NCBI GenBank assembly: GCA_932521025.1
Contig: OW051472.1
Coordinates: forward strand, 8,494,001-8,558,000
Direction: 5' to 3'
DNA: 64,000 nt
Origin: Oscheius onirici
Lineage: Eukaryota > Nematoda > Chromadorea > Rhabditida > Rhabditidae
The notes beneath the pieces are model-generated. The model saw only the letters and a list, made by a program, of their open reading frames with translations. It searched no databases and was not told the DNA's origin. The position numbers and the translations under genes are program-made. Of the stretch, positions 23,301-34,700 are shown piece after piece (positions within the stretch are counted from its first letter, which is position 1; each line of letters starts with the position of its first letter).

Positions 23301-25291
23301 GTAGGCACTCCTGGACCACAATCCTGATTTCGTCACGAACGCCTCACAGAAATTCGTTCCGTGTCTGTCAAAGCAGGTCTGAGTGCTGAATCTGTAGAGC
23401 AAGTTCTCAACATCGTCCCGGTAAATGTCCACGGGTGGAGGGATCCCTGAATCTAATCAGTAACTGGATAAAATTTCGACGAACCCTTTAGCGTGAACAT
23501 TTCGGGATTGAAGTGACAGCTGTGACAGCACTGGAGGAAAGAAAAGTCTGGGTTTGTTCGACACTGCTTTGAGAATCTTTCGTAGTCTCTATTGTAGAGA
23601 GACTTGCATACTCCTGGCATCAGAGTATCCAAACAGCACGGGGTTTTCGTGGCCTTGTAGGCCGTCATCTGCGTTTCCATTGCGCCAAAGACTGGAAGAG
23701 ATCAAAGGATGAGACGAAATCAAACCTGGAACGAGTAGGAATAAGACGAGAGCGATCATGCTTGAGAATGGCCGCTTCCGAGATGCCAAAGAGCCTATAT
23801 GTATGGTCAGGCTGGTTTCCGGATCCGCCTGCCCCGGGTCACTCTGTTTGATCTCGACCTTATGAATTATGACAAGCCGGGCGCCTTGGTCAAATAGCGA
23901 CCGGATGGGGCGCGAAGAAGGACTCTCAGTTCTTTTCCGGAAAGGATTAGGTAACCCCCGGTGTTCCTTTGTGTTTTTCTAAAGAATATCTGGTGTTCGC
24001 GCGCGGGTGCAAACAGTGTTTCAGTCGGGATCATCCCTTGTCGACGGAAATAGATGACCCTGAAAAAGAGAGAGTTTGAGACAAAAAATAAGACTTCTAT
24101 TTGCAGATTCGCGTTCAAGCTCTGGTTTGTCTTGGAAAATTGGTGCCGAATCTGGAGTCGTGGATGATTACCGAACAGGTTCTGCCGACTTTGCCAAAAA
24201 TTAGCAGCAAGGAGCCGGGACTCTTGATGGCCATCTTAGGTACTTTTATTGTGATTATTTTATAAAATTATGTATATTTAGGAATCTACAAGTTGGCCTT
24301 TGAGAACTCGAACGTCGGTGTGTCGAGAGAACAATTGGCGAAGAGTGCTCTGCCCTTTCTGATAGCCTCGAGTATTGAAAACACTCTGAATCTGGGACAG
24401 TTTGAACAATACATGCAAGTAATCAAGGCAATGCTGGCCAAAGTCGAGACGGAACAGCGCTCGAGACTCCAACAGCTCAGTGCTGGTCAAGAGGAACAGA
24501 GAGGCGTTCCAAACTTTGATGCCGTCTTGAAGCCGACTGGAGCTCTTCCACAGAGTCTGGACAGCGGATTGCAAGGACTTGATATTGGCGGGACAGCTAC
24601 AGTTTTGACGAATAAACCAACGGGAGTGCTGACTCTGGAGGACAAGAAACGGATGGCGGCTGAACGAGAGAGTCAAGCTGGAGGAGGCCCTTCTCAAACC
24701 AAGCCGACACTTTCGCAGCTGGGAAGTGCTCCGAATTTGGATCTTTTTGGTACTCCGAAAGCGTCTCAGCCTCGACCGACCTCATCGACTGGACAAACTC
24801 TCAGCCCTCTGGATGATCTCTTTGCTCCGTCCTCATCCTCGATCACCAATACGAACCCGGCTATAAGCGCCGCCGATATATCCGATTTCATGAGCGGTAA
24901 AAGACATTTTTTGCTATCAAATTTCAAATTACAGATCTTTTTGTCAACAAGTCGACGATAGCTGCCAACAATCAGTTCAATTTCCATTCGTCTGGCAATC
25001 AGCTCCCATCAGCTTCTGTTCCATCGAACAATCAGTTTTCCGCAGCTCCGATGGCCGGTCTTGGCGGTTTCGCCCCTCCTCCCAGGTAAACTTTCAATCT
25101 CTACAGTCTAAACAACAGTTTGAAGCTCATCAAATCGAGCAGTCCAGCGTCCTCCAGCGTCCAGTCTCGACACTCTCTTCTCCTTCCCTCAACAGCCGAA
25201 ATCGACTCTGAATGGGAACACTGTTGCTCCGGTTCGATCTGTCCAACAGCAGTCTCAGAAGAAAGATCCATTTGCTGATTTATTAGGCTAA
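20361..25291 (+). CDS. SCYL2-like pseudokinase (coated-vesicle kinase-like protein)
   Basis: SCYL2 binds clathrin and AP complexes and acts in trans-Golgi/endosome traffic. The start MEYFHKIRSTVTQVAAQ and the pseudokinase domain (GNPLTREYDVGELVA...WKIFKGTKKSTKQ, LTRLRHPRLL, YLAPEYI, SLGALVYAVFNKGKPP, PDANQFTKIAYFDDP) match the family. The catalytic motifs are lost: HRN replaces HRD (LHRNLCPQNIII) and SGFEF replaces DFG. HEAT-like repeats follow (RPLLQKVMPWLSSEF..., IRVQALVCLGKLVP, SIENTLNLGQFEQYM). The Ser/Thr/Pro-rich tail ends DPFADLLG, like the DLFG-type clathrin/adaptor-binding motifs in the human protein. The intron 22100-24104 splits VLA from IRVQAL exactly where the human protein is continuous, and it contains two antisense genes. 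The stop is at 25289-25291. Confidence 0.95.
22111..22956 (-). CDS. secreted ShK-domain protein A, nested in a SCYL2 intron
   Basis: Exons: signal peptide MTLATALLLLLIG; TPCCIDRLSSTTCTRIRI...DFSLVQCCSSC; a segment MTNSSVKYADTVLRLI...CWDRRGASWCSKLVSK; TGFWESPRFAQVGCETFPF...ECRQSCGYC; and a longer acidic C-terminal tail (YEYKIAADSRLCDAKTYFAR...KEKSLEH). The last CxDRxGxxxC...FAFRxCRxxCGYC part is an ShK domain; the earlier CC...C...CCxxC part is a related six-cysteine module. All joins are in phase with small introns. It is the paralogue of the gene at 23163-23759 and lies antisense inside the SCYL2 intron, its stop being about 12 bp from that intron's donor. AATAAA directly follows the stop. 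The function is unknown; secretion is inferred from the signal peptide. Confidence 0.8.
23163..23759 (-). CDS. secreted ShK-domain protein B, nested in a SCYL2 intron
   Basis: The signal peptide MIALVLFLLVPVFGA is split by a 34-bp intron. Next come TPCCLDTLMPGVCKSLYNRD...FSFLQCCHSC, a linker DSGIPPPVDIYRDDVENLL, and an ShK domain TCFDRHGTNFCEAFVTKSGL...FAFRVCRKTCGYC. A basic tail ends PRKCQRLY. Stop 23163-23165; an AATAAA complement follows at about 23148-23153. It aligns along its length with the neighbouring nested gene (22111-22956), so the pair arose by tandem duplication after or before being caught inside the SCYL2 intron. An upstream in-frame ATG (MASRKRPFSS) exists at 23789 but would spoil the signal peptide. 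Confidence 0.83.
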
Positions 25292-25714
25292 TTTGTGGCT
25301 GTTTCGGTGCTGGGTTTTACCCTTTTTGTCGCGGGTCATAATTGTCCTATATCACTTTCTCATAGTCCTTGGTTGTGATAGAAAACATGTCTATTAAATT
25401 ATTTATATTCAAAGAAAGGTTGGAAAAAAGACAGTCAAAAATCTGGATGGATATCATTATCTGATCAGAAGGGTGTTTACCGACTAGATTGCACTTAGTT
25501 CCCTCTGTAGATAAGATATGACCTCTCTCTCTCTCGTGTCAACGCAGTGAAAGTCTTCTTTTTGTTTTTGTTCCCTTCACTATCAGAAGTTCTGTCGCTT
25601 TTCCCAAAAGAAAAACAAATCGATCTGCTGCGAGAGCAGGCAAGAAGCAAAGCAATTTGTAGCGAGATCAATAGTCTGTTCGCTTCCTAGTTTTTTGAAC
25701 TTTCTGAAAAGAGG
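25292..25714. other. spacer between SCYL2 and LYST
   Basis: The 3' untranslated region of SCYL2 followed by the LYST upstream region. A TTTCACTATCAG-like acceptor at about 25586 could mark a 5' exon of LYST. I see no other gene. Confidence 0.4.
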
Positions 25715-28700
25715 ATGTGTTCTCGTCTTGTAGATGTCCTAATGGCTTCCGAAGGACTGCAGTTCTCAGCCTGGCATCCTCTTCTCGTCAGAACACTAAA
25801 GATTGTCCTCGAAGATGCCAAAATCGCAGCCGGTTGTCGAACTGGCACCTTATTGGCAGTTCTGGCTCGAATTCCCATTCCTCCAGGTAACTTTATTGAG
25901 CCTAAGTTTAACGGCTGGTTTAGAATCTGTTCCCTATCTGGATACTGTCCTGCCTGTTCTCACCAAATATATAGAGGGAATTTCATTGTCCGAGGCCCTT
26001 CAGAGCTCAACATTCGTCGCTTGCAACTTTCCCGAAGATTTGTCATATCTTACCGGGACGGCCAAGACCATCTGTATAAGGTAAATTACTAGGTTTTTCC
26101 CTCCTTTATAATGAAGTTAGAAAGCCAAGTTCGAGAAGATCTTCACAAAGAACGACAAAACGACGAAGTACGGGGACAACTCAGCCGGATTCTGACTCAG
26201 GCAAGGAGCCATACCACAAACTGAAGTCTGTCCAAATTAATGAGAGGATGTTGCTGTCCGACAGTGACGGATTTGCCTTCTGGAAGTCTGAAGATCCGTC
26301 CATTGGTAACTCGTTTGATCATTTTCTCCGAATTCTTTCTTCAGAAGAAGAGACAGTCCGAAATTTCATCCGTGACAATTCGCTCTACACCATTTTTAAG
26401 TCTCTTTACGGAGTCTATCCCACGTTCTTTTCGCCGATAGATTGTCTCATCAACTCGCTCGTTGTATATACAAAATTCTCTTCAAAATGCTCAATTTCCA
26501 CTGGGGTTTGTTTTCGTTTTCATTGGTTTTTACCCCGACTTTACAGCTGAGCTTCCTCAGCGACTACTTCGAAAAATGTGCTCACATCGTCCTGAACGAG
26601 GATTCCCTGACCTCAAAAGACATGTTTCTACGATGGACTCACTGGCAGAGTGTCCTCAGACAGGTTACTTTTCGTTTTTCTTCACAAAACCTTTTTTCAG
26701 GGATGTCGATGTATGACCTTCCTGGTCGGATACGCTTCGGTAACGGTCGGATGTCGGTCCCAGACTACCTTTCTCCGAGTCGTCTCAATTCTGACCCAAC
26801 ATTTCGGACGAGTAAGTTCTTTTCTTGTCTCTTTTTCAGTCAACTTTTAGAACATTTGCACGACTGTTCGTCTGAACAACTTTGTCCAAGGCATCGATGT
26901 CTGTGACGAGACAATTTTTGGCTCGATTGACGACGCCCTCAGAGCTACACACAGCGTTTCTTTAAAGTAGGTCTACTTCCCTTTCACAATAAAAACTCAT
27001 TCAGTTTGTTCGACGACATTCTGTCGCTCATAGTGCTCTCACAAGACTCGACGCATCTCACAAGATTGGGCGATTACATAGTCTCCTGGACCGAAGATCC
27101 TCTATTTGTCCAAGTTGTTCCAGAGTGAGTTTTTGTTCCTTTTTCCAACAAACTAGATTCTTTTAGAGTTCTGATCAAAGTCCAGAAAAAGTTGGGACTT
27201 GCGCGACCGAATGTAAACACAGCCTATATGAGATTTGCCTTTGAACTTTTCGCCTCGCTCGTCGATATGTCTGGAGTGACGGAAGAAATTCTCCAATGGA
27301 TTTTGTCGCTACCAGCAGGATTCAAGAAAATCGTTACGGGAACGGAACTACTGGCTGCTCTCTCTTCTCAGTCGGCCAACTATCCGGAAAAGTGTTCCGC
27401 TGTAAGTTTAATTTTTATACAAAAGTATGGTGTTAGATCTTCAAAAAACACTTGCCAGTCATGTACTGGTCTTCTCCGGAAAGATCGTCCTCCTTCAACG
27501 GAATCTTGACCTCTGACACTCTTCCAACAGAAGCAGTTATCCGCTTTACCCAGGACGTACTCATAACTTCCAAACACGATACTCTCGTCATGTTATGTAC
27601 ATATCTTCTCCCTTGTAAGTCGTTCACACCCGAATTTATAAAAAATTGTTTAGATTGTGACCCGTTCGACACGGAGTATCTAATAGTCAACGCCATAGTC
27701 CCAGATATTGCGGCCAATTGTCGTCTGGCTTTGAAAGGACAAACAGACAACAGTAGGTTTCTCTTCTGTATTTTCATGAATATTTAGTTCCAACGGATGA
27801 AATGTCGCCCGGAATAAAGTACATTCTCAAGGGCTTGGAGCTATTGGCAGCTCACTTGAGAACAGGCGAAGCATCTGCAGAAGTCATTCGGAACATTGTC
27901 TGTCCGTACAGAGAATTCTATTTTGCTGCATCTGAGCTACAAGATGTTTTTGTGGCCGTTTGTGCCAAAGCTGTCCGCTACGCCCCTGTTGTTGCTCAAG
28001 AATCGGGAATCTGCGAATGGATGGTCGACAGACTTTCTTCTCTGAGAGCAGCTTCAATTGACATTTGGTTATTTGTTCAAGATTCCGCTTCAAAGTTTTC
28101 GAAACTTCTCATCTCAATGCTCAACCTGATTTGTGATGTGGTCGAGGAGGGAACCAGTAAGATTCTCATTTGTTTTATTAAATCCAACTCAGCTGTGTTC
28201 AACAAGCAGGCTGAAACCTTGAGAACGAACACCAATCAACTGGTGGACATTTGTTTCGAATGGTTGGGAAATCCTTCCTCAAAGTACCGAAGTATTGTGA
28301 GGATCTCGGAAATGATTAGCAAGGCTCTTTCCATCTACTTGACCCTCTCAGTCGATGTGGTAGTTTTCTCTTTTGATTTTTATACCATTCTCTCTCTCAG
28401 AATGACGTCATTGCCCGCTTCTCTTCGGCCCTTCTTCGGTCACTGAAAGACTCCCCATCGGAGCTTCTGGTCAGTGTTCTGATCTGTTCTCTTCTCGACA
28501 GGTAACCTTCTATTTATTTTTTTCGAATTGTCTCTATTCAGATGTATTTCCCGACTTCCTCCCCCAATGGGCAGTCTTTTGAGTCTGGACAACGACTCGG
28601 AGGATGACCAGTTGATGGGAGACGGAGGTCCGATGGCATCTGCTCCAACCAGACGCATCCTTCATCCTCAGCTAGTTCCAGCTGTTCTGATCATTGTCAC

Positions 28701-31700
28701 GACGGTCCTCCAAAAAAGACAGTCGGCAGGTCCAGATTTTGAGTATCTGGTTCAGAAGATTGTCAAACGACTCCAGCAAATTGACAGACACTTCCAGGAA
28801 GGACAAAGGGTAGGCATTGCAAGTGAAAACATTTTTGTAATTGCGATGTTTAGTGGATGCCCCAGCTGTTCGCCCTCTCCACGGAACTCGTTCGACTGAA
28901 AGTTTCGAAGCTAGCCATGAACTCGCTCCTTCAACTGATCACATCTTTGATTAAACGCGATCCAAAAAGCAAGTACATTCACGAAATTATGACCTACTAC
29001 ACTGGCTCGAACGAATACAAGGTATATATAATTTTGTTCATTGGATTAAATTAAAATAGGAAGTGATACTGGACTCGCTGAATTGTCTTCTGAACGGAGA
29101 GAGTCCCCAACCGTCTGCTTGTCTCGTATTCCCTCAGCCGATTATAAAGCAGGAGGAGACGGCTGAGATTACGACCAGGACTCAAATGGAAGACGTTTTC
29201 AATCGAGAATTCTCGGAAGAACAGGAAAAATACATCCAGACGGAACGACTGGAAGCGGCTGACAAGTATTTGGCGAACAGATCGGATGGAGAGACGGAAA
29301 CTGAGAGAAGGAGAGAGAAGAAGAAGCATCTGCGAGATCATTACAGAGGACAGTCGATGGTCGGATTGGATCATCTGGACAAGTCGGAAATTCCTTCTGG
29401 ACTCGATACGACAGCCAGAGATTCGGCAGCCTCAATTCTGCTCAGCGAGCCAAATTATGTGTCCTCTTACGACGGATTGACTTTGTCTTTTTGGGTCAAA
29501 CGGAAGGCACCTTCTCGAATGATTTCCAAACTTCCTGCCCTTCATTTGGTCTCAATCGGAGGCGAAGAACTGACTGCAACCTGCTGGTTAAGCAGCAAAG
29601 GACGTCTGTTCATGGAAGTTTATACAAAAGAGTTTATTCTCTCCAGGTATTTTGAATCACATTCGGACAGAATATAATGTTTAGAATACGATTCAAGGGA
29701 GGCATTGCTGAAGACACTTGGACCCATGTTATATACGGCATAAAACTGTCAACGGAATTTCTGTCTGCTCAAGTAAGACTCTTCTCAAAGCGAAAATTTG
29801 AGTGTTTAGGTCACGATTGGAGATGAGTTTGTATCGAAAGAAGTGCCTCTCGTTGTCAAGATTAACAGTCCGACGTTTCCTTTAACTGTTTCCTTCGGAT
29901 CAACTCAAAAAAGACAGAGCGGAGAGTATAGAATGTCGACTATTTTCAGTTTCAAAGGTTTCTCTCTTTTTAACAAAACTTGAAAATCTGTTTCAGGTCT
30001 ACTCCCACCATCTTGCATACTCACATTGACGGCTCTTGGCTGCCGATTGAGCTCATTGTCCGAAACCAAATTGCACACCTTGGTGGCCAATATGGCCTCG
30101 ATAACCACAGCAAAAATGGTCTCTCTGAAGCAGCATACCCTCGAAATGGTCCGACGAGATCCTTCACAGTTTGTACAAAAAGTTCAAGTAGTTTTTGTCT
30201 TTTTCTCAAAAAATATCTCCATTTTCAGAGAGCCGTTGTGTTTGTGATTCGTTCGAATCAGGCTCTGAACTACGGGATCAGCGTCCTTCCACAGGGCATA
30301 GAGACTACTTCTTTGATCAATCAACCACCACTTCGAATGGCGTTTCTCAAATTCTTCCCGATCAACTGGAAGTCTGGACGGATTCAAGAGTTCTACTACA
30401 CTTCCACCGACAGTCTGGCCAGTCTTGGAGGGCTAAGGTTTCTGGTCTATCTGTATGCCAAGACAGTCAACGACGGACTATCGCCAACTGTACAACTGAA
30501 AGCTCTGAATCTGCTACTTTCGACAGTCCGAACGGGAACTCTTTTGGCCACTGAAGCCAAAGAAATTCGTCTGGCGGTCATTTTGAGCCGCATATTGACA
30601 AGTCCTCTAGCTGTAGTCAACGACGAAATACTCGATGTGAGTAAACTTTTTGGACTAAATTAATTTTTTTTTCAGGTTCTGCTAAGGTTCTGTATCGAGT
30701 TTACCGACTACAATTTGTATCTGGAAGACATGCATACTTCCAGAGAAGAATCGAGTGAGAGTCTCTACGAACTCGATCCTTACAATGTAAATTAATCAAA
30801 AGAAAAATGCCGAACAAAAAAATTTAGGCGGTTCTTCGGGAACCCGAGCTTTTGGTCAGTCTCTGCTGTCGCTATGAGATTTGGCAGAAGGAGAGGTTCA
30901 TCTATTGGAGGAAGGTTATTCATCACGTTTCGAACATTCTCGATCCGGATATCTGTTCGACTCCGCACAAATTCAACCGAAACCAGCTCGTAGTCGAAGA
31001 CATGCTTCCAAAACTTTTACATGTTGGTTTGAAGCAACTTCTCAAAAAAACCTGCAATTTCAGTGTATTCAAGAGATGATCGGCAACATTTCCGAGTTTC
31101 AAGACTTTGACGAAGGCGAATTCGTGGCCGATATTCAAACAATTATACAATTTCTGCTCGGGTCACCAGAAACACCGCAGACTGTCACTCAACTCTGGCA
31201 CTTTGTCTTCCTCTCACATCCCGCCAATGACGCCTACATTGAGCATCTCGTTCAGGGACATACATCTTGGATTGTGCCCGGTATGTAAATTTCACCAGCC
31301 GTCTACGAAGGCTTTCGCCGCTCTTTGCGCCTGCGGCGCTCACGTACGTAACAACGGTCGTCCAAGTTTTGACACCATTGCGCTTTAGATGGTTTAGATT
31401 CCCCCAGACGCGTTCCCCTCAAAAAACTATCTCGTTCGATAAAAGATTAACATGACCAAACTTGACATGTTACGCTAGGCTCGACGACTGTGCGGACACC
31501 ACTACAGACAGACGGTCACCATTGCACTTTAGTAAAGAAAGATCGGTACTTGTGAACTACATAGACGCAATATCAACAAAGCCTATCTGTCATAAAAACT
31601 AATTGATTTGCAAATATTTATGTTTTATTGAACATCATTTAATTATTTAACATCTTTAAGAAAAAAGCCAAACCTTCTCGATTGCTTCAAGGCTCTTCTC

Positions 31701-34700
31701 AAAAGTGCATCCTTTTCGCGTAATAGCCTCTCGCCACATGAGTTCTGCGGGATAACTGTCCAGGTGGTGGCGAGCAGTCCCTCGATGCTTTTCAAATATT
31801 CATGACGAGTGAATTGTTTGTGGCAATTTAAATTATGGGAAAATTATTTTAATGTCAAAGCAATATTATCAAATTATTTTAACTTATGGACTTTGTTGAT
31901 ATGTAGTTGACAAGTACCATTTCATTTTGTTAAACTTTTCTCTAGAGCTGTTTCGCGACGTTCCAGAGGGAGAACTGATTGGAGATTCTCCGCTCAGTCA
32001 ACGTCTTCGTCAATACAACGAATTGTTAGGAGTTGATTACTTGAAACAAAGCTGGAAGAATGGCAGTTCTCCATATGAGATGAGAAGAGTTTTCGAGGAA
32101 ATGGCCGGAATTTCAGAGGATGAAGTTCTTACTCGCAAACCTATGGTATTTTTGTTTTTGAAGTTTTTAAGTCCTAAATTCAGCTCTTTGAACTTCCCGA
32201 CTCGAGCAGCAGTTTCGACAGTGTCCTGGAATCGTCTGAGCCAAACGACAACGGAAAGTTGGAAAAGAATCAAACAAAATGGGTGGTCTCTCTTCGAGCC
32301 GCCCTGATGGATATCTTGGCTACTGTTCTTCAAAATGGCTCGGACTCTCTGCTCGCTTGTCTTCTACACGACGTTCTCTCTTGGCACGTAAGTTTGCACG
32401 ACAGCGACACAAAAATTAGACAAATTTCTAGGCGATTGTTATCCTGATGTCCCATCAGCCGGATGCTCGCGTTCGAAACGCAGTCTGTGACATGCTTCAG
32501 AAGTTTCTTCTTCGTTGTCCTCCCTACACGAAAGTGGCCTTTCTCCGTCTCCAAGGATTCCAAATCTTGGCCACCCAGCTGCGATCCTATCCTCCGACTC
32601 AGGAAATTGCCGACTTTTTGTTCAGCATGATGTGTGGGGAGACTATTCGCCTGGGTGATGGACTGGATCAGACGCATTTGACATCGATGAAGGTGGATCG
32701 ACTCTCTTGTGAGAGTCTTCATGCCATTTTGGTCATTTTCGAGAATTCCGTGGCTGACGCTCCGTTATTCTGGAATGTCACTAATGCCCTCTTGAAAACT
32801 TTCGAGAACAACTCTCAGCTGCAACAAGCAATGTTGGATTTTGGTCTGATTGATGCCATGGTCGCCTCACTGAGAAAGATAGCCTATCATTCTTCGTCCG
32901 CCCCGAACGACTATGACATCGTTTTGGAACGACCGAGCACATCGCCACAGCTAGAGTGCTGGAACAATCTGGCTCAACGTATCATCATTTCCGGAATACC
33001 TTACAGCGATCCAGTGCTGGCCAAAGGTTGTGAGAGGTTCATTTGGCTGCTTCAGCTGGCTGACATTCAAGCGGCAAAGGACAAAAGATATTCTGATGAG
33101 AAGAGAGTGCGAGGACACAAAATCATCCGGGCACAGCTTTGTCAGGTGAGAAAGTATATCGTCTCAATTCAATAAAACTTTCAGATGTTGCACTGCTGGA
33201 TTGAATCCATTCGGGTCGTTTTCAGCGAAGAAGGACGATCAGCAAGTGCTTCCAGCAGTGTCGATTCGCTCTATAATCGGGGAGATCCCGAGTCATCGTC
33301 TTCTTCTCCTTCTACAGAAGTGGATTTCGACTACTGTGAGGACGCCATCACTCCCGAAAAGGCGAATCTTCTCGATGGAACATCTCCGGGAGCGGCCTTT
33401 TTTGCTCGCTCTTTTGCCAATTTGAAGAAGAGAATCATCAATATGGGACCAATTTCGAGAAAGGCTCTCAAATGCCAGTACAACAAGAGAACGGGACCGG
33501 CTCCACTGGCTGCTACTGACAGTCTCCTGGAAAGAATTCTCTTTGCTCTGGATGCAATCTCGACCATCTGTTCTGTACTGATACCGACATCTGAAGTTAC
33601 GGAGGAGGAAGAGTACCTGTTCCATTTCTATCTATACTTTCTGTTGGCCAGCTGGAAGCGAGAAAAGGAGAACCAGAGAACAGCTGGACAGACAGTCTGG
33701 AACAGACTGATAGTCATGTGTCGCGACAAAGTCCGTGTTCATTTGGCTCAGATTGTCGCGTTTGTTCTGTTTCCAGCTCAGAGAAAACTCTACGAGAACA
33801 CGGTAGCTGCCAATCCTAATACCCGTAAGTCTTCGAATTCTATTCAAAATGAGATGGATTCAGCTGTCTATCCGTCCTGGAAATCGGTGTGGGTCGACGA
33901 AAAACGGCGCCAAGTCGTCAGAGCTTTGTGTCACGAGCTACAGTACCGACAGAGTCTCTCCTCCATTCTCAGTGTAAACTTGGTCAGTTTGATACGCTTT
34001 TGACGAAAAAAAAACTATTTTAGGACTACGAGTATGCCCTCTGTCTCGGTCTCTATGATTTGGCCTTCCTGTCTCCCATGAAGCCGAGCTTCGAAACGGA
34101 CTTGACCACAATGATCAAATTCCTGACATCGGGAAAAATGGGTTCATCCATCGAAGGATTTACCACCGACTCACTCAACAACATGACTACCGATGAGATT
34201 CTTAGTCTTCACAGCTTTTCTCAGTACAGAAAAGGCATCATGGCGCAGTTGAGAAGCAAGATGGAGATGTACAGAGATATGGAAGGAAAGGTGACAGCAG
34301 AAATTGGGGGAGTGGCCATGGAAGTGACGCGAGAAGTGGCAGAACAGATGAATCTGCCAAGAAAGATCTTCATGCGAGCTTCGAAACAAGCCATTGGCCA
34401 ATTTGTCGAAGCAGAGTCGTCTCTCCTGGATATCGGGAAAGAAATCTGTCATCCGGGAGCCATTTGCTTCGAAAAGAGACATTGGCCCCTTGGATGGGCC
34501 TTGGATTCGACCGAGGGACCGATGCGAGAAAGAAGGCGACTCGTGCCCTACCAATATCCATTCGAATCGCGTTTCTTCTCCGAGGAGAAGAGGGACGAAG
34601 TGACTACTAACATCTATGAAACTCCGTTCCAAAACCTGCTCTTCGACAGCGTGAGTGCACTACTGTACATTTTTTATCTGAAATTTTAGGAAGGACGACC

